Positions 22,467 to 35,318 are shown, numbered from the stretch's first letter. The stretch is DNA of 64,000 bases from Aquilaria yunnanensis (GCA_039654915.1 CM077598.1:73188041-73252040), one strand, 5' to 3'. Notes: generated by a model from the letters alone, not told the origin. Program-made: numbers and translations.

Positions 22467-24975
22467 TGACACGATCCCCGTGCCCCTGCCCGGGATACCC
22501 TGTGAGCGTTTGTCTCACGGTGGATTGTAATTGGCTAGCTGGTTATGTGTGTGGATTAAATCCAATGCTACTAGTTGATTAACCTAGAAATGCAATATGT
22601 ATGCACTTATGCTTTGACTTGGTTTATTAAAACCATAAAACATTTAATCATTTAGACATTTAGCCGGCTAAGTAAAATTCTATATAAATAAATACAAAAT
22701 GCCAAAGCATATCAAAATCAACCTTTGAGTGATTAACTACACATACACCGCTCGTGAAAGCATTTATACATAAGTAACTAATGCTCTCACCCAGAGAACA
22801 ATCCCCTGAGTCAAGGACTCTTTATAACATAAATACTGGAGGCAAAATAAAGTACTGTATCAAAATACAAGACTTTGCTGAGATCTTTTACCCTAGCTCC
22901 CACTTTGGACTCCTGTCCCAGTGGCGAGTCTCACAAGTCCTGTGCCAAGTGCTACTAGGCTCTGCAGCCAAAGGAAGAAACAAGTTAGTACCACAGCCTG
23001 ACCAACAGACCAACTAAACACTTAAGCAGGCTAGAAACTTAAAGTTTCTCAACTACCGTACCTTTACAGACAAAAAGGTACTACCGTGATAATCCTTAGC
23101 GATTATCCGGTCCTGCTACTTCAGACTCTGCATAACAAACAGGGAGTGAGAATTCAACATTCTCAGTAAGGGTCTTCGATGTACCTGCAAGAAAAAGCTA
23201 GGACTCTGGCTGCGAGCTCACACAGCATGAGGGTACTAGTCATATATATATATACTAGGCCGGTAGACCTCTCCTCAAGTAGTCCTCTGTATCAGGCCAA
23301 GTGCAATCGCTTAGCAACCTGACACATATACAGGCCAAGCGCAATCACTTAGCAACCTGAAATATAGGCCAAGCGCTATCACTTAGCAACCTATCATATG
23401 GCTCAAGGGCGAACCTTAGCAAGCCTCATTCAAACATAGAACCTCTCACCTAGTTGTTATGCAGGGGAATTTATGATGGGACTTGTAGACTAGGCCGCAG
23501 GGCCTCTTTGATGTAAACTAGATGAACAAGGTTTCGCCTCGTGGCCTCGTGGCTCCGGCACGGCTAGGCCGACGAGGGTTCTAAACCTCTCACCTGAGCT
23601 ATTGATAGCTAATTAAGTTCAATTGCAACATTTGTTTCCTTACTTGTTGCCTAAGCAACTTACTTACCTCAAACAGTTCAAGAAAACTCATACTTCCGGT
23701 GGAACTTTCGGAAGTTTCGGAGTACCATCGGGATCCTCGGACCCTTAGGCACGTTCCGAGCCTTCCGTAGTCTCGGTCGGGTCAACGCAGCAAAAAGTCA
23801 AACCCTCCATTTTTAGGTGTTGGCGCCGCGTCGCCAAAGGCAAAAGGGATTGGCGACGCGTCGCCAACGAGCAGACGCTCTGTGAAGAAAAATTGAATTG
23901 GCGACGCGTCGCCAATTTTCGGGCCAATTGGCGCCGCGTCGCCAATTCTGCAGAAATGCAGAATTTGGCCGATTGCTGCTACGAACTTTGGCAACCAAAT
24001 ACATATAGCAAACATGCATCAAAAGTTACCAAATTTCATACACATGAAGTACATGTTGCAAGGAACAAAACCAACTATCAAAGCAAAACTATGATGCATT
24101 AGAAGCATCAAACCAACCCTTCGAATTTAGCTAGTCCATCATAATTCCCAAAACGTTTCTTCATACCATACCCAAAAATTACTCAACTTTCTCAATCCAT
24201 TTCAATCCAAAAGCAATCCAACAACTTAAAAACACTTTCTCCCTTACCTTAACACCAAGAACAAGCAAGAATTCGAACCCTTCCTCTTCCAAACAAGCTT
24301 CCAAAGTTCTACACAAATTCAAACCAAAACAAAGCTCCTAAACATCAAAAACGCCTCTTCCAACCAAAACCCAAGCTTCCAATCAATCAAATAACACGAA
24401 TTCAATCAAGAACATGAATCATACCTCGTTCAAAAACAGGGGATGGAGAAAAACGCCTCTCCAAGCTTCAAAAACATGGATTCAAGCTTGAAAATGCATC
24501 CTCCAAGCTTAAACACCCTTAATTGCACCTTTTGACACCAAGATCACTTGATTCCAAGTTCAATTTGAGAGAGAAATGAGTGAGGGAAGCTTAAGAACGT
24601 GTTAATGGCAGCTTCTCCCCCTCTTTCCCTTCTTAACCCTCACTTAGCAACCAAGATCACCAAGGTTTCAAGTTAAGTGCAATTAGGTCCCCCATCTTTG
24701 TAACTTGACAGTTCTTGATTAAATTCTTGTCTATTTGTTGAGTTTGAGTTAAGGTTAAAAGTTAAGTTCTAAAAATTCATTTTAAAACACTCGGGACTCG
24801 TCCCGGCCACTCAGGGTGCAAAATTACCATTTTGCCCCTGAACTTAGTTCAGAGCTTTATTCTTGTCGGAACTTAGTGAACTTTGGCAAACTTCTTAATT
24901 CTTGCTAGGCAAACTTAAATTAAACTTCTAAACTAAATTCTAAAGTCCTTACCTCCCTCTAGAAGGGCCGTAACA
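22467..24975 (-). repeat. 3' LTR of the Tekay element
   Basis: This 2,509-bp LTR starts TGACACGATCCCC and ends GGCCGTAACA on the plus strand. On the minus strand a TATA run (GTATATATATATATG, 23241-23255) is a plausible core promoter. An AATAAA (plus strand TTTATT, 22623-22628) is a possible polyadenylation signal. The last 43 bp (24933-24975) also encode the C-terminus of the polyprotein. Confidence 0.97.
23820..23945. repeat. Cluster of four CpG-rich palindromes in the Tekay LTR
   Basis: Four 18-bp units lie at 23820-23837, 23850-23867, 23898-23915 and 23928-23945. Units 2 and 3 are the perfect palindrome TTGGCGACGCGTCGCCAA. Units 1 and 4 differ by one base (TTGGCGCCGCGTCGCCAA). Unit 3 extends to a 22-bp perfect palindrome (23896-23917). 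The cluster is repeated unchanged in the other LTR. Confidence 0.95.
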
Positions 24976-27900
24976 TTCTCCCCTCCTTCTGGAATTTGGT
25001 CCCCCAAATTCCGTTGCAACTCTGGAAAAACACCAGGATATCTTTTTAGCATATCCTGCTCTGTCTCCCAGGTAGCTTCCTCCTCACTATGGTTAGACCA
25101 AAGGATCTTAACCATCGGAATCCACTTAGTCCGTAGTTTCTTGACTTGCCTATCCAAAATCTGGACTGGTTTCTCTTCATAAGTCAAGTCCTCCTGAATG
25201 GGTATCACTGAAGGATTTACTACCTGTCCGGGCTCAACTGTGCACTTCCTGAGTAAACTGACGTGAAACACATTATGCACTTCAGAAAGGTTAGGCGGTA
25301 AAGCCAACCGATAAGCAACTTTCCCAACTTTCTCTAACACTTCATAAGGTCCAATGAACCTTGGAGCTAACTTGCCCCTCTGTCCAAAACGACTAACTCC
25401 TCTCATGGGCGACACTTTCAAAAGTACTTTGTCACCAACCTCAAAACTCAATTCTCTTCTTCTTCTGTTTGCATACTTAGTCTGTCTGTCATTAGCTGTC
25501 TTGATTCTCTGCTGAATCAACTTAATCTTAGCTGTAGTGTCAGCTATGATCTCAGGTCCAACGACCACTCTGTCTGTTGGATCTGCCCAACAATGAGGTG
25601 TCATACACCGTCTCCCATACAAAGCTTCATAGGGCGCCATTCCAATAACAGATTGATGACTATTATTATAGGCAAACTCGATCAGTGGTAAGTGCTGATC
25701 CCAATCACCTCTGAAATCAATGACACACATGCGTAGCATGTCCTCCAAAGTCTGAATCACCCTCTCTGACTGTCCGTCAGTCTGTGGATGAAAAGCAGTA
25801 CTGAGGCTAACTTTGCTGCCCAATGCTTCCTGAAAAGCATTCCAAAACCGTGATGTAAATCGTGGATCTCTGTCTGATATGATCTGATCCGGTATCCCAT
25901 GGAGTCTCACAATCTCCCTGAGATATAACTGAGCCAACCTCTCCAATGTATAGGTGACTCTGATCGGTATAAAGTGTGCCGACTTCGTCAATCTGTCAAC
26001 CACTACCCAAATAGCATCATGCTGACTCCGGGTGGTCGGTAACCCCACTAGGAAATCCATAGTAACGGATCCCCACTTCCTCACTGGTAGAGATAAACTC
26101 TGAAGTGTGCCTGCTGGTTTCTGGTGTTCAGCTTTCACCACCTGACATGTCAAACACTTTGCCACATGTCCTCGTACATCTCTCTTCAGTCCTGGCCACC
26201 AAAAATGTGTCTTCAGATCTTGATACATCTTACTAACACCAGGGTGAATACTCAATGTACTACTATGTGCCTCCTGTAGGACTTGCTGCCTAAGTCCCTC
26301 AACATTCGACACATAGAGTCGATCACCATAATGCAGTATTCCATCTTTGTACTTGAACTCTTTCTTCAAAGCACCAGTCTTAGCTTCACCTGAAATCTTC
26401 TTCAACAATGGATCTTTCAACTGAGCTTCTCTGACTCTGGTTAACCAAGATGTCTGAATCTCCAAAACGTAGACTAAGGATTTTTCTCGACTTTGCCATA
26501 ATTCATGCAAAGCTAAGAAACAATCCTTCAATGCTCCTTCTGAAGAATCTGTAGCCTGATCCTTGGACAAGATCACTCCTGTGTACTTCCGGCTCAAAGC
26601 ATCTGCTACCACGTTCCCTTTACCCGCACAATACTCGATCGAACAATCATAGTCTTTAATGTACTCAATCCATCGCCGCTGTCTCATGTTCAGATCCTTC
26701 TGAGTAAACAAATACTTCAAACTCTTGTGATCAGTGAAGATTCTGAACGATCTTCCCATCAAATAATGTCTCCATAGTTTCAGTGCAAAGATCACTGCTG
26801 CAAGCTCAAGATCATGAACAGGGTAGTTCAACTCATTAGGCCTCAGCTGTCTCGAACCATAAGCAATCACCTGACTGTCCTGATGTAGAACACAACCCAA
26901 ACCTGAACCTGACGCATCAGTATAAACTGTAAAGGCTCTGTCCGGGTCTGGTAACACAAGTATGGGTGCACTGGTCAACTTTTCCTTCAGCTTCATGTAG
27001 GCTTCTTCACACTTCGGTGTCCACTCAAATTTCTGAGCTTTCCTGGTCAATGCTGTCAACGGCGTAGCTATCACAGAGAATTTCTCTATGAAGCGTCTGT
27101 AGTAACCTGCTAGACCCAAGAAACTCCTGACCTCTGTAACTGTAGTCGGTCTCTTCCAATCAACCACTGCTTGAACCTTTTCAGGATCAACTGACAAACC
27201 TTGAGCACTGATAATATGCCCCAAAAACTGAATCCTCTCGGACCAAAACTCACACTTAGAAAATTTTGCATAGTACTGATTATTCTTCAGCACTTGCAAA
27301 ACCGTTCTAAGGTGCTCCTCATGCTCTGCTGTAGACTGTGAATAGATCAGAATATCATCGATGAAGACCTCAACAAACTGATCCAGAAATGGCTTAAAGA
27401 TCCGATTCATAGCTTCCATAAACACTGCTGGAGCATTAGTCACACCAAAAGGCATAACCGTATACTCATAATGGCCGTACCTTGTCCTGAAGGCAGTCTT
27501 CGGAATGTCTTCCTCCTTAACTCTGATCTGAAAATACCCAGACCGAAGATCAATCCTGGAAAACACACTCGCTCCTCTGAGTCTGTCAAACAAATCATCA
27601 ATTCTAGGAAGTGGATACTTATTCTTAACTGTCACTGCATTCAACTTCCTGTAATCGATGCACAACCTGAAAGTTCCATCCTTCTTTTTCACAAATAATA
27701 CTGGAGCTCCCCACGGTGATACACTCGGTCTTATGAAACCTTTCCCTAGCAGTTCCTCCAACTGCTTCTTCAACTCATCCATCTCAGGAGCCGACATCCT
27801 ATAAGGTGGTACTGAAATAGGCTCAACCCCTGGTTGCAGATGGATAGCAAACTCAGTATCCCTCCTAGGTGGTAACCCAGGTAACTCCACTGGAAACACC

Positions 27901-29657
27901 TCAGGAAACTGATTAGCTACAGGAATGCTCCCCAATTCTTCCTCTATAGCTACTCCATTCAACGAATAATACTCCTCTTCACCAACTACAGGGATGGTAT
28001 CTACAAGTCTAAGGTGTAAACTCTTAGCACTAGATGCCAACCCTCCTGTGCAAGTCACTCTAGCTCCCTGAGCATCAATGATGTCAACTGAGTGATTCGC
28101 ACAGTTAATTTGTGCCTTGTGCTTACTCAACCAATCCATTCCCAGCACCAGGTCATATGATTTCAACTCAATCACCCACAACTCACAACAAAAGTCATGA
28201 TCACCTAACTGCAAAGGATACCTAGTAACCACTTCATTGGTCACAATAAAACCTCTCCCTGCAGTCCTGATGAGTCTCAACTCACCCGCAATTTCACGCT
28301 GTAAACTATGCTTATCTACCAAGGCAGAAGATATCACTGAAAGAGTAGCTCCCGTATCGAAAAGCACTCTAACACTACTGCTCAGAAAAGTAAAATTACC
28401 TCGTACAGCTGGCGGTTCTCTGGTCGCCTGGTTCGTCAAAGCGAAGACTCTTGGGTTCACTGCTGCAGCAACTACTCCAGGCCGGTTCCCAATGGCAAGC
28501 GGTACTGGAGGTAAAACCCGAGATGGACCTGTAACTGATCGAACTCTTGGGCAGTCCCTGGCCCAATGCCCTCTCTGACCACAGACATTACAAATATCTG
28601 TGCCCAGTGTACATGGTCTTCCACCATGGAACCGTCTGCACCTAGGACACACACCTGTCCTCCTCTTCTTAGATGGATCCTGGTTCCCTACCATTGGTCG
28701 CTTTCCAGCACTTTTCCCCAAGTTAGATGGCCCAGCTTCCACCTTTTTCACAGGTGCTCTGGAATCCTCGAATTCCCTTTCCAATGCCAATGCCTTCTGA
28801 ACCATCTGGCGATAACTCCTGATGTCAACTGTCGCCATATACCTCCTGAAATTAGGCTTCAGGCCCTGGGAAAACTTCTTGGCTTTCAGCTCCTCATTAC
28901 CCAACATATATGGAGCATATCGGATAAGTGAATTGTATCGCTGCTCATACTCTCGTACTGACATCTCTCCCTGTGTCAGATTCTCAAACTGGATCCTCCT
29001 CTGATCCTGTGCAGCTTCACTGATATACTCCTGTCTGAACTTCTTCTCGAAGTCTGACCACTTGAGCACCTTTTTCTTGTGCTCTGGACGAGTGCCATTA
29101 CTCTCCCTCAATAACTCCATCACATCATCCCACCAAAGACTGGCTCTCCCTCTCAGAAAGAAAGGTACTAGAACCATCCTCTGCTCTGTCTCATAACCAC
29201 CACAAGTAAAGAGGCGGTTCATAACAGACAACCAATCCTCTGCTCTGTCAGGATCTCCCGTCCCATCAAAGCTAGGTGGATCAACTGTCTTAAACTTCTC
29301 TAACAGTCTCATCTGATGTGGAGTGTCTCCCCTCCTTGGAGCCTCCATCATCTCTGGTTCCTCAACCTCCTCAAGAACTTGATTTCTAGGTTCCTGAGCT
29401 CTAGGCACTTGCTGTTGCTCAGCATGCCTTTCCTGTTCCTGTTGTGGCTCAACTTCCTCCTGGACAACACCTCTGTCCCCATAATCTCTGAACATCTCTG
29501 TTACAAGAGTGTTCATACCCTGTGCCACCTGAGACATAGTCTCAGTCAAACTCTGTAGCACTCTGGATATCTCATCCAACCTCGCCACAACTGGGTCACT
29601 AGAACCTTCACCAAGTTCCCTAGTCCCCCTCGAAGTTCCAGACCTCGTATCAACCAT
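24933..29657 (-). CDS. Tekay Gag-Pol polyprotein with C-terminal chromodomain, intact
   Basis: The frame is about 1,574 codons from [11 protein letters not shown] (29657); an upstream in-frame ATG at 29675 is possible. Numbering from 29675, it has a Gag domain (residues about 145-310), zinc knuckle [14 protein letters not shown] (about 360), protease FDTGATLSV (about 437), RT ([13 protein letters not shown] about 668, FIDD about 770), RNase H (YTDASGSG about 915), integrase finger (HPGV...H, CLTC about 1143-1175) and catalytic residues in MDFLVG, SDRDPRF and SERVIQ. A chromodomain follows ([17 protein letters not shown]...[16 protein letters not shown], about 1495-1550). Chromodomains of this kind direct integration to heterochromatin. 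The frame reads through the polypurine tract and stops 43 bp inside the 3' LTR. No defect is visible. Confidence 0.96.
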   Translation of the reverse strand: MVDTRSGTSRGTRELGEGSSDPVVARLDEISRVLQSLTETMSQVAQGMNTLVTEMFRDYGDRGVVQEEVEPQQEQERHAEQQQVPRAQEPRNQVLEEVEEPEMMEAPRRGDTPHQMRLLEKFKTVDPPSFDGTGDPDRAEDWLSVMNRLFTCGGYETEQRMVLVPFFLRGRASLWWDDVMELLRESNGTRPEHKKKVLKWSDFEKKFRQEYISEAAQDQRRIQFENLTQGEMSVREYEQRYNSLIRYAPYMLGNEELKAKKFSQGLKPNFRRYMATVDIRSYRQMVQKALALEREFEDSRAPVKKVEAGPSNLGKSAGKRPMVGNQDPSKKRRTGVCPRCRRFHGGRPCTLGTDICNVCGQRGHWARDCPRVRSVTGPSRVLPPVPLAIGNRPGVVAAAVNPRVFALTNQATREPPAVRGNFTFLSSSVRVLFDTGATLSVISSALVDKHSLQREIAGELRLIRTAGRGFIVTNEVVTRYPLQLGDHDFCCELWVIELKSYDLVLGMDWLSKHKAQINCANHSVDIIDAQGARVTCTGGLASSAKSLHLRLVDTIPVVGEEEYYSLNGVAIEEELGSIPVANQFPEVFPVELPGLPPRRDTEFAIHLQPGVEPISVPPYRMSAPEMDELKKQLEELLGKGFIRPSVSPWGAPVLFVKKKDGTFRLCIDYRKLNAVTVKNKYPLPRIDDLFDRLRGASVFSRIDLRSGYFQIRVKEEDIPKTAFRTRYGHYEYTVMPFGVTNAPAVFMEAMNRIFKPFLDQFVEVFIDDILIYSQSTAEHEEHLRTVLQVLKNNQYYAKFSKCEFWSERIQFLGHIISAQGLSVDPEKVQAVVDWKRPTTVTEVRSFLGLAGYYRRFIEKFSVIATPLTALTRKAQKFEWTPKCEEAYMKLKEKLTSAPILVLPDPDRAFTVYTDASGSGLGCVLHQDSQVIAYGSRQLRPNELNYPVHDLELAAVIFALKLWRHYLMGRSFRIFTDHKSLKYLFTQKDLNMRQRRWIEYIKDYDCSIEYCAGKGNVVADALSRKYTGVILSKDQATDSSEGALKDCFLALHELWQSREKSLVYVLEIQTSWLTRVREAQLKDPLLKKISGEAKTGALKKEFKYKDGILHYGDRLYVSNVEGLRQQVLQEAHSSTLSIHPGVSKMYQDLKTHFWWPGLKRDVRGHVAKCLTCQVVKAEHQKPAGTLQSLSLPVRKWGSVTMDFLVGLPTTRSQHDAIWVVVDRLTKSAHFIPIRVTYTLERLAQLYLREIVRLHGIPDQIISDRDPRFTSRFWNAFQEALGSKVSLSTAFHPQTDGQSERVIQTLEDMLRMCVIDFRGDWDQHLPLIEFAYNNSHQSVIGMAPYEALYGRRCMTPHCWADPTDRVVVGPEIIADTTAKIKLIQQRIKTANDRQTKYANRRRRELSFEVGDKVLLKVSPMRGVSRFGQRGKLAPRFIGPYEVLEKVGKVAYRLALPPNLSEVHNVFHVSLLRKCTVEPGQVVNPSVIPIQEDLTYEEKPVQILDRQVKKLRTKWIPMVKILWSNHSEEEATWETEQDMLKRYPGVFPELQRNLGDQIPEGGENVTALLEGGKDFRI
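24976..24989 (-). other. Polypurine tract of the Tekay element
   Basis: The minus strand reads GAAGGAGGGGAGAA directly against the 3' LTR. It also codes for polyprotein residues (EGGEN). Confidence 0.9.
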
Positions 29658-29781
29658 AATAACCTGCAACCACAACCAGACAACATTTCCCCAGATGTTG
29701 GTCAGTACTAACTTCCTAGCACTTGGACTTTACTACTAGATCTCAGTCAAAGCCTCCAATATCCATGAAATAAAACCCTTA

Positions 29782-29793
29782 GCTCTGATACCA
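29782..29793 (-). other. Primer-binding site of the Tekay element
   Basis: The minus strand reads TGGTATCAGAGC, seven bases inside the 5' LTR. This is the usual complement of the 3' end of plant initiator tRNA-Met. Confidence 0.93.
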
Positions 29794-29800
29794 AAAACAC

Positions 29801-32309
29801 TGACACGATCCCCGTGCCCCTGCCCGGGATACCCTGTGAGCGTTTGTCTCACGGTGGATTGTAATTGGCTAGCTGGTTATGTGTGTGGATTAAATCCAAT
29901 GCTACTAGTTGATTAACCTAGAAATGCAATATGTATGCACTTATGCTTTGACTTGGTTTATTAAAACCATAAAACATTTAATCATTTAGACATTTAGCCG
30001 GCTAAGTAAAATTCTATATAAATAAATACAAAATGCCAAAGCATATCAAAATCAACCTTTGAGTGATTAACTACACATACACCGCTCGTGAAAGCATTTA
30101 TACATAAGTAACTAATGCTCTCACCCAGAGAACAATCCCCTGAGTCAAGGACTCTTTATAACATAAATACTGGAGGCAAAATAAAGTACTGTATCAAAAT
30201 ACAAGACTTTGCTGAGATCTTTTACCCTAGCTCCCACTTTGGACTCCTGTCCCAGTGGCGAGTCTCACAAGTCCTGTGCCAAGTGCTACTAGGCTCTGCA
30301 GCCAAAGGAAGAAACAAGTTAGTACCACAGCCTGACCAACAGACCAACTAAACACTTAAGCAGGCTAGAAACTTAAAGTTTCTCAACTACCGTACCTTTA
30401 CAGACAAAAAGGTACTACCGTGATAATCCTTAGCGATTATCCGGTCCTGCTACTTCAGACTCTGCATAACAAACAGGGAGTGAGAATTCAACATTCTCAG
30501 TAAGGGTCTTCGATGTACCTGCAAGAAAAAGCTAGGACTCTGGCTGCGAGCTCACACAGCATGAGGGTGCTAGTCATATATATATATACTAGGCCGGTAG
30601 ACCTCTCCTCAAGTAGTCCTCTGTATCAGGCCAAGTGCAATCACTTAGCAACCTGACACATATACAGGCCAAGCGCAATCACTTAGCAACCTGAAATATA
30701 GGCCAAGCGCTATCACTTAGCAACCTATCATATGGCTCAAGGGCGAACCTTAGCAAGCCTCATTCAAACATAGAACCTCTCACCTAGTTGTTATGAAGGG
30801 GAATTTATGATGGGACTTGTAGACTAGGCCGCAGGGCCTCTTTGATGTAAACTAGATGAACAAGGTTTCGCCTCGTGGCCTCGTGGCTCCGGCACGGCTA
30901 GGCCGACGAGGGTTCTAAACCTCTCACCTGAGCTATTGATAGCTAATTAAGTTCAATTGCAACATTTGTTTCCTTACTTGTTGCCTAAGCAACTTACTTA
31001 CCTCAAACAGTTCAAGAAAACTCATACTTCCGGTGGAACTTTCGGAAGTTTCGGAGTACCATCGGGATCCTCGGACCCTTAGGCACGTTTCGAGCCTTCC
31101 GTAGTCTCGGTCGGGTCAACGCAGCAAAAAGTCAAACCCTCCATTTTTAGGTGTTGGCGCCGCGTCGCCAAAGGCAAAAGGGATTGGCGACGCGTCGCCA
31201 ACGAGCAGACGCTCTGTGAAGAAAAATTGAATTGGCGACGCGTCGCCAATTTTCGGGCCAATTGGCGCCGCGTCGCCAATTCTGCAGAAATGCAGAATTT
31301 GGCCGATTGCTGCTACGAACTTTGGCAACCAAATACATATAGCAAACATGCATCAAAAGTTACCAAATTTCATACACATGAAGTACATGTTGCAAGGAAC
31401 AAAACCAACTATCAAAGCCAAACTATGATGCATTAGAAGCATCAAACCAACCCTTCGAATTTAGCTAGTCCATCATAATTCCCAAAACGTTTCTTCATAC
31501 CATACCCAAAAATTACTCAACTTTCTCAATCCATTTCAATCCAAAAGCAATCCAACAACTTAAAAACACTTTCTCCCTTACCTTAACACCAAGAACAAGC
31601 AAGAATTCGAACCCTTCCTCTTCCAAACAAGCTTCCAAAGTTCTACACAAATTCAAACCAAAACAAAGCTCCTAAACATAAAAAATGCCTCTTCCAACCA
31701 AAACCCAAGCTTCCAATCAATCAAATAACACGAATTCAATCAAGAACATGAATCATACCTCGTTCAAAAACAGGGGATGGAGAAAAACGCCTCTCCAAGC
31801 TTCAAAAACATGGATTCAAGCTTGAAAATGCATCCTCCAAGCTTAAACACCCTTAATTGCACCTTTTGACACCAAGATCACTTGATTCCAAGTTCAATTT
31901 GAGAGAGAAATGAGTGAGGGAAGCTTAAGAACGTGTTAATGGCAGCTTCTCCCCCTCTTTCCCTTCTTAACCCTCACTTAGCAACCAAGATCACCAAGGT
32001 TTCAAGTTAAGTGCAATTAGGTCCCCCATCTTTGTAACTTGACAGTTCTTGATTAAATTCTTGTCTATTTGTTGAGTTTGAGTTAAGGTTAAAAGTTAAG
32101 TTCTAAAAATTCATTTTAAAACACTCGGGACTCGTCCCGGCCACTCAGGGTGCAAAATTACCATTTTGCCCCTGAACTTAGTTCAGAGCTTTATTCTTGT
32201 CGGAACTTAGTGAACTTTGGCAAACTTCTTAATTCTTGCTAGGCAAACTTAAATTAAACTTCTAAACTAAATTCTAAAGTCCTTACCTCCCTCTAGAAGG
32301 GCCGTAACA
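29801..32309 (-). repeat. 5' LTR of the Tekay element
   Basis: This 2,509-bp LTR is exactly as long as its partner. The TATA run driving minus-strand transcription is at 30575-30589. The palindromes recur at 31154-31171, 31184-31201, 31232-31249 and 31262-31279, about 580-700 bp upstream of that TATA run in the direction of transcription. Confidence 0.97.
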
Positions 32310-33930
32310 AATTATCAGGGGCCTCGAAGGCCTGGAGGTAATGAAGGCTATCAAGTTCAGCTTCAACGTCACCAACAATGTAGCTGAGTATGAAGCACTT
32401 ATAGCGGGATTGCGCTTGGCCAGAAAGATTGGCGTGAGAAACTTAAAGGCTCACAGCGATTCCCAGCTGGTAGTTCGGCAGACGGCAGGAGATTATGGGG
32501 CGAAGGACCCAATTTTGGCAAAATATCACGAGCTAGTAGCAAAGCTCATCCAAGAGTTTGACACCATACGGATCGAAAATGTACCTCGGCGGAATAACAC
32601 TGAGGCAGATTGCTTGGCGAAGTCGAAAACATATACCGAGGTGCTAGACCATCCGAGCATCTCAGTGCTGAGCATGACAACCTCGGGAACAGGATGGAAA
32701 GACCCAATAAAAAGATACCTCGCAGAGAATTTGCTCCCCGAAGACCCCGGCGATGCTGCAAGACTGCGAAGACGCTCCGGAAGATTCTTCCTAATTGGTG
32801 AAGAGTTATATCGGCAGGGATATGCGAATCCGCTACAAAGATGTGTGGATGAAAAGGATACTGAAATGGTCCTTGAAGAAGTTCACGAAGGCATGTGTGG
32901 TTCGCACATTGGAACTGATGCCCTGGCAGCAGTGATACTCCACCAAGGATACTTCTGGCCTAACCTGAGAAAGGACGCAAGACAGTTCGTCCGGAAATGT
33001 GGTAGCTGCCAGAGACACGCGAAAATCCAGAGGACAACCTCGGAAATGGTAACTTCGGCAGACTATCCTTGGCCCTTCGCAGTCTGGGGTATAGACCTTA
33101 TTGGGCCACTCCCCACAGCACCCGGAGGCGTGAAATTCTGCGCTGTAGCAGTGGACTATTTCTCAAAGTGGGTGGAGGCAGAACCACTAGCAACTATCTC
33201 GGCAAAAGAAGTGCAGAAGTTCCTATGGAAGAACATCGTATGCAGATTTGGCATACCGAGGGTACTAGTAGCTGATAATGGATCCCAGTTCACAGACAAA
33301 GGTTTCCAAGAATTCATCAGCGACCTCGGAATAAAGATGCACTTCGCCCCAGTAGCTCACCCCCAAAGCAACGGGCAGGTGGAAGTATCGAACAGGACCA
33401 TAAAAGATGGCTTGAAAAAGAGACTAAGGGAAGCCAAAGGGAAATGGCCAGGAGAACTCCAAAGTGTATTATGGAGCTACCGAACGACGCCCCGAAAAGC
33501 CACAGGGGAGACTCGTTTCTCACTCGTCTTCGGAACAGAGGCCATTATCCCAATAGAGGTAGTTCAACCTTCAGTACGGGTGCAAGTATTTGATGAAGGT
33601 GGTAATGACCTCGGCCTGAGAACCAATCTCGATCTTGTGGCCGAACACAGAGAAATAGCCGAGCTGAGAAGAAAAGCTTTTCAGCAAAGAGTGGCCGCAG
33701 CTGTAAACTTACGGGCCAGGCCAAAAGAAATCAAGAAGGGAGACCTCGTTCTCCGAAAGGCCGACTTCGCACCCCGAAGGCGATCCCATGGCGTACTTTG
33801 CGCAAACTGGGAAGGACCCTATCTGGTTCTCGACGAAGTACAAAAAGGCGTGTACAAGCTTGGCGACGCCGAAGGCGTAGAATTGAAGAACACTTGGCAC
33901 TCAGACGCCTTGAAAAAATTCTATGCTTAA
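32310..33930 (+). pseudogene. gag-pol of T1, second part (second RNase H and integrase)
   Basis: After the second AATTA the frame resumes as IRGLEGLEVMKAIKFSFN, so removing the Tekay element and one TSD restores one frame with 22466. It completes the second RNase H (NNVAEYEALIAGLRLARK, HSDSQLVV, ADCLAKSK), then has the integrase finger (HEGMCGSHIGTDALAA...CGSCQRH) and the catalytic residues in GIDLIGPL (near 33090), VADNGSQF and NGQVEVSN. It ends DALKKFYA at 33930 with no stops. The integrase catalytic aspartate changed in T2 is intact here. Confidence 0.93.
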
Positions 33931-34451
33931 GGTTGAGCTGAGGAGTTATGTTGTACAGAATGGCCTTGAGAAAAATTCTTAAGTGTACAGAAATTGTGCA
34001 AAACAGAGTTCCGCAAAGATGCTCGCCACGATAAAGCATTGATATGACTTTCCGAAGTCCCTTGAGCCATCACGCTCGGGAAAGATGGAAAACAAAAATC
34101 TCGCAGAAGTACTCGCCTTAGCCAGCGCAGAGATAATTTTCCGAACTCCCTTGAGCGAACATACTCGGGAAAATGGGAAGTGAAAAATCTCGTGAAACGT
34201 TTTCCGAAGTCCCTTGAGCAAACACGCTCGGGACAACTGGAAAAACAAAAAATTTGACTGAAGGTTTTCCGAAGTCCCTTGAGCAATCATGTTCGGGGTA
34301 AATTGGAAATGCAAAAGCCTGCAAAAAGACTTAGTCAAATTTTTTCAGGCCTTCCAGAAAGTCTTTCGAGCAAGCGCACTCGGGACAAAGGAAGGTAAAA
34401 AAGTTTCTTTAATCGCAGGTTTTCCGAAGTCTCTTGAGCGAACGTGCTCGG
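33931..34451. repeat. Convergent spacer of T1, left part, with hairpin repeats
   Basis: No gene is visible. Repeats of the form CCGAAGTCCCTTGAGC...GCTCGGG recur about every 60-85 bp. T2 inserted in the last one, using its CTCGG as TSD. The spacer resumes at 45662. Confidence 0.85.
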
Positions 34452-35318
34452 TGATAGCCAAAGGCTATCGCCTCAATTTGGCCGAATACCCTGCCACAAC
34501 AATGGCCAGAAGAACTGGCGCGTCCCGGGAATAGGTGGAATCATGCACCTCGGGAGATAGCCTGAGAGCTCCGAGCCTCGGCACGCCAGTAAAACTTGAG
34601 GACTCCATTCGCCCCCCAAGGTTGTGAACAGCGCGCCTTCGGAAAAGTGGCACCAGACATTGCTGCCCGAATATGATATCCCCGAAGGCGGAACCCCCTG
34701 GAACTGGGAATCCCCGAACTGAGGGTAGGCTTCCCGAAGAGGCTCTGTCCGAACTAGAGGACGACCTCGCCCAGGGACCTCGGGAGTACGGCAGGCGCAT
34801 TTAAGGAAGCATTTAAGGAAGCCTCTGACACGTCCCACCACAGACGTAAAAAGTCGCCCTGACGCGCAGACGCCATCAGAATCATATCATGGCCCGTCTC
34901 AGCACAAGGCTCGAGGCCATCTAGTTACCAACTATCTGTCCCCTACGCCCAGACGTTCAGGAGCATCCGACCGCACACGTGTCATGATCTGAACGGGCTA
35001 GGTATTCCTATATATACAGGAAATAAATACTTGACAGGAGGTTGGCAGGCCGGATATACAGCTCCCACACCCTGAGAAAATACCAGGCGAGACTTTTCTG
35101 CCTTTCTCTTTGAGCTAGTGACTTTCTCCTTCTTCCGGCCACCACTGACTTGGGCGTCGGAGGCTCCCCCCCCGGAAAAACACTCCGGGGGCCTCCTAAC
35201 CCTGTTTACCAGCTTTTCAGGTACTCTCCTTGGGGCGATCCACCTTCCAGGCGTTCTTCCTCCTAGAAGTCTCCTCAACAGTCATCATGACTCACAACGA
35301 TGAGGCCTTAGGCCATCA
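34452..35318 (+). repeat. 5' LTR of T2
   Basis: The LTR opens with the inverted repeat TGATAGCCAAAGGCTATC and ends GGCCATCA. Promoter-like sites are a G-box CACGTG at 34976-34981 and TATATATA at 35009-35016, with AATAAA at 35022-35027 just downstream. Transcription would start near 35040. An ATG for gag lies at 35287, inside the LTR. Confidence 0.96.

Larger units (their letters stand above)
22467..32309 (-). mobile_element. Tekay/Del-type chromovirus, young and complete, minus strand
   Basis: The element is 9,843 bp with two 2,509-bp LTRs, TSD AATTA (22462-22466 and 32310-32314), a tRNA-iMet-type primer-binding site, a polypurine tract and one uninterrupted polyprotein with a C-terminal chromodomain. 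I count about 7 LTR differences (0.28%). At an assumed 1.3e-8 substitutions per site per year, this is on the order of 0.1 million years. It is more AT-rich than the Tat DNA around it. It disrupts the second RNase H of T1. Confidence 0.97.

Noticed and set aside
23241..23255. The TATATATATATA run as a plain microsatellite
   Set aside because: It is kept in both LTRs at the position expected for a minus-strand promoter, so I noted it as a candidate TATA box, though it could be both.
23745..24102. Small overlapping ORFs over the Tekay LTR palindromes, repeated at 31079-31436
   Set aside because: Their peptides are repeats of WRRVAN- or GDASPI-type caused by the palindromic units, and they lie in LTR sequence of a minus-strand element.
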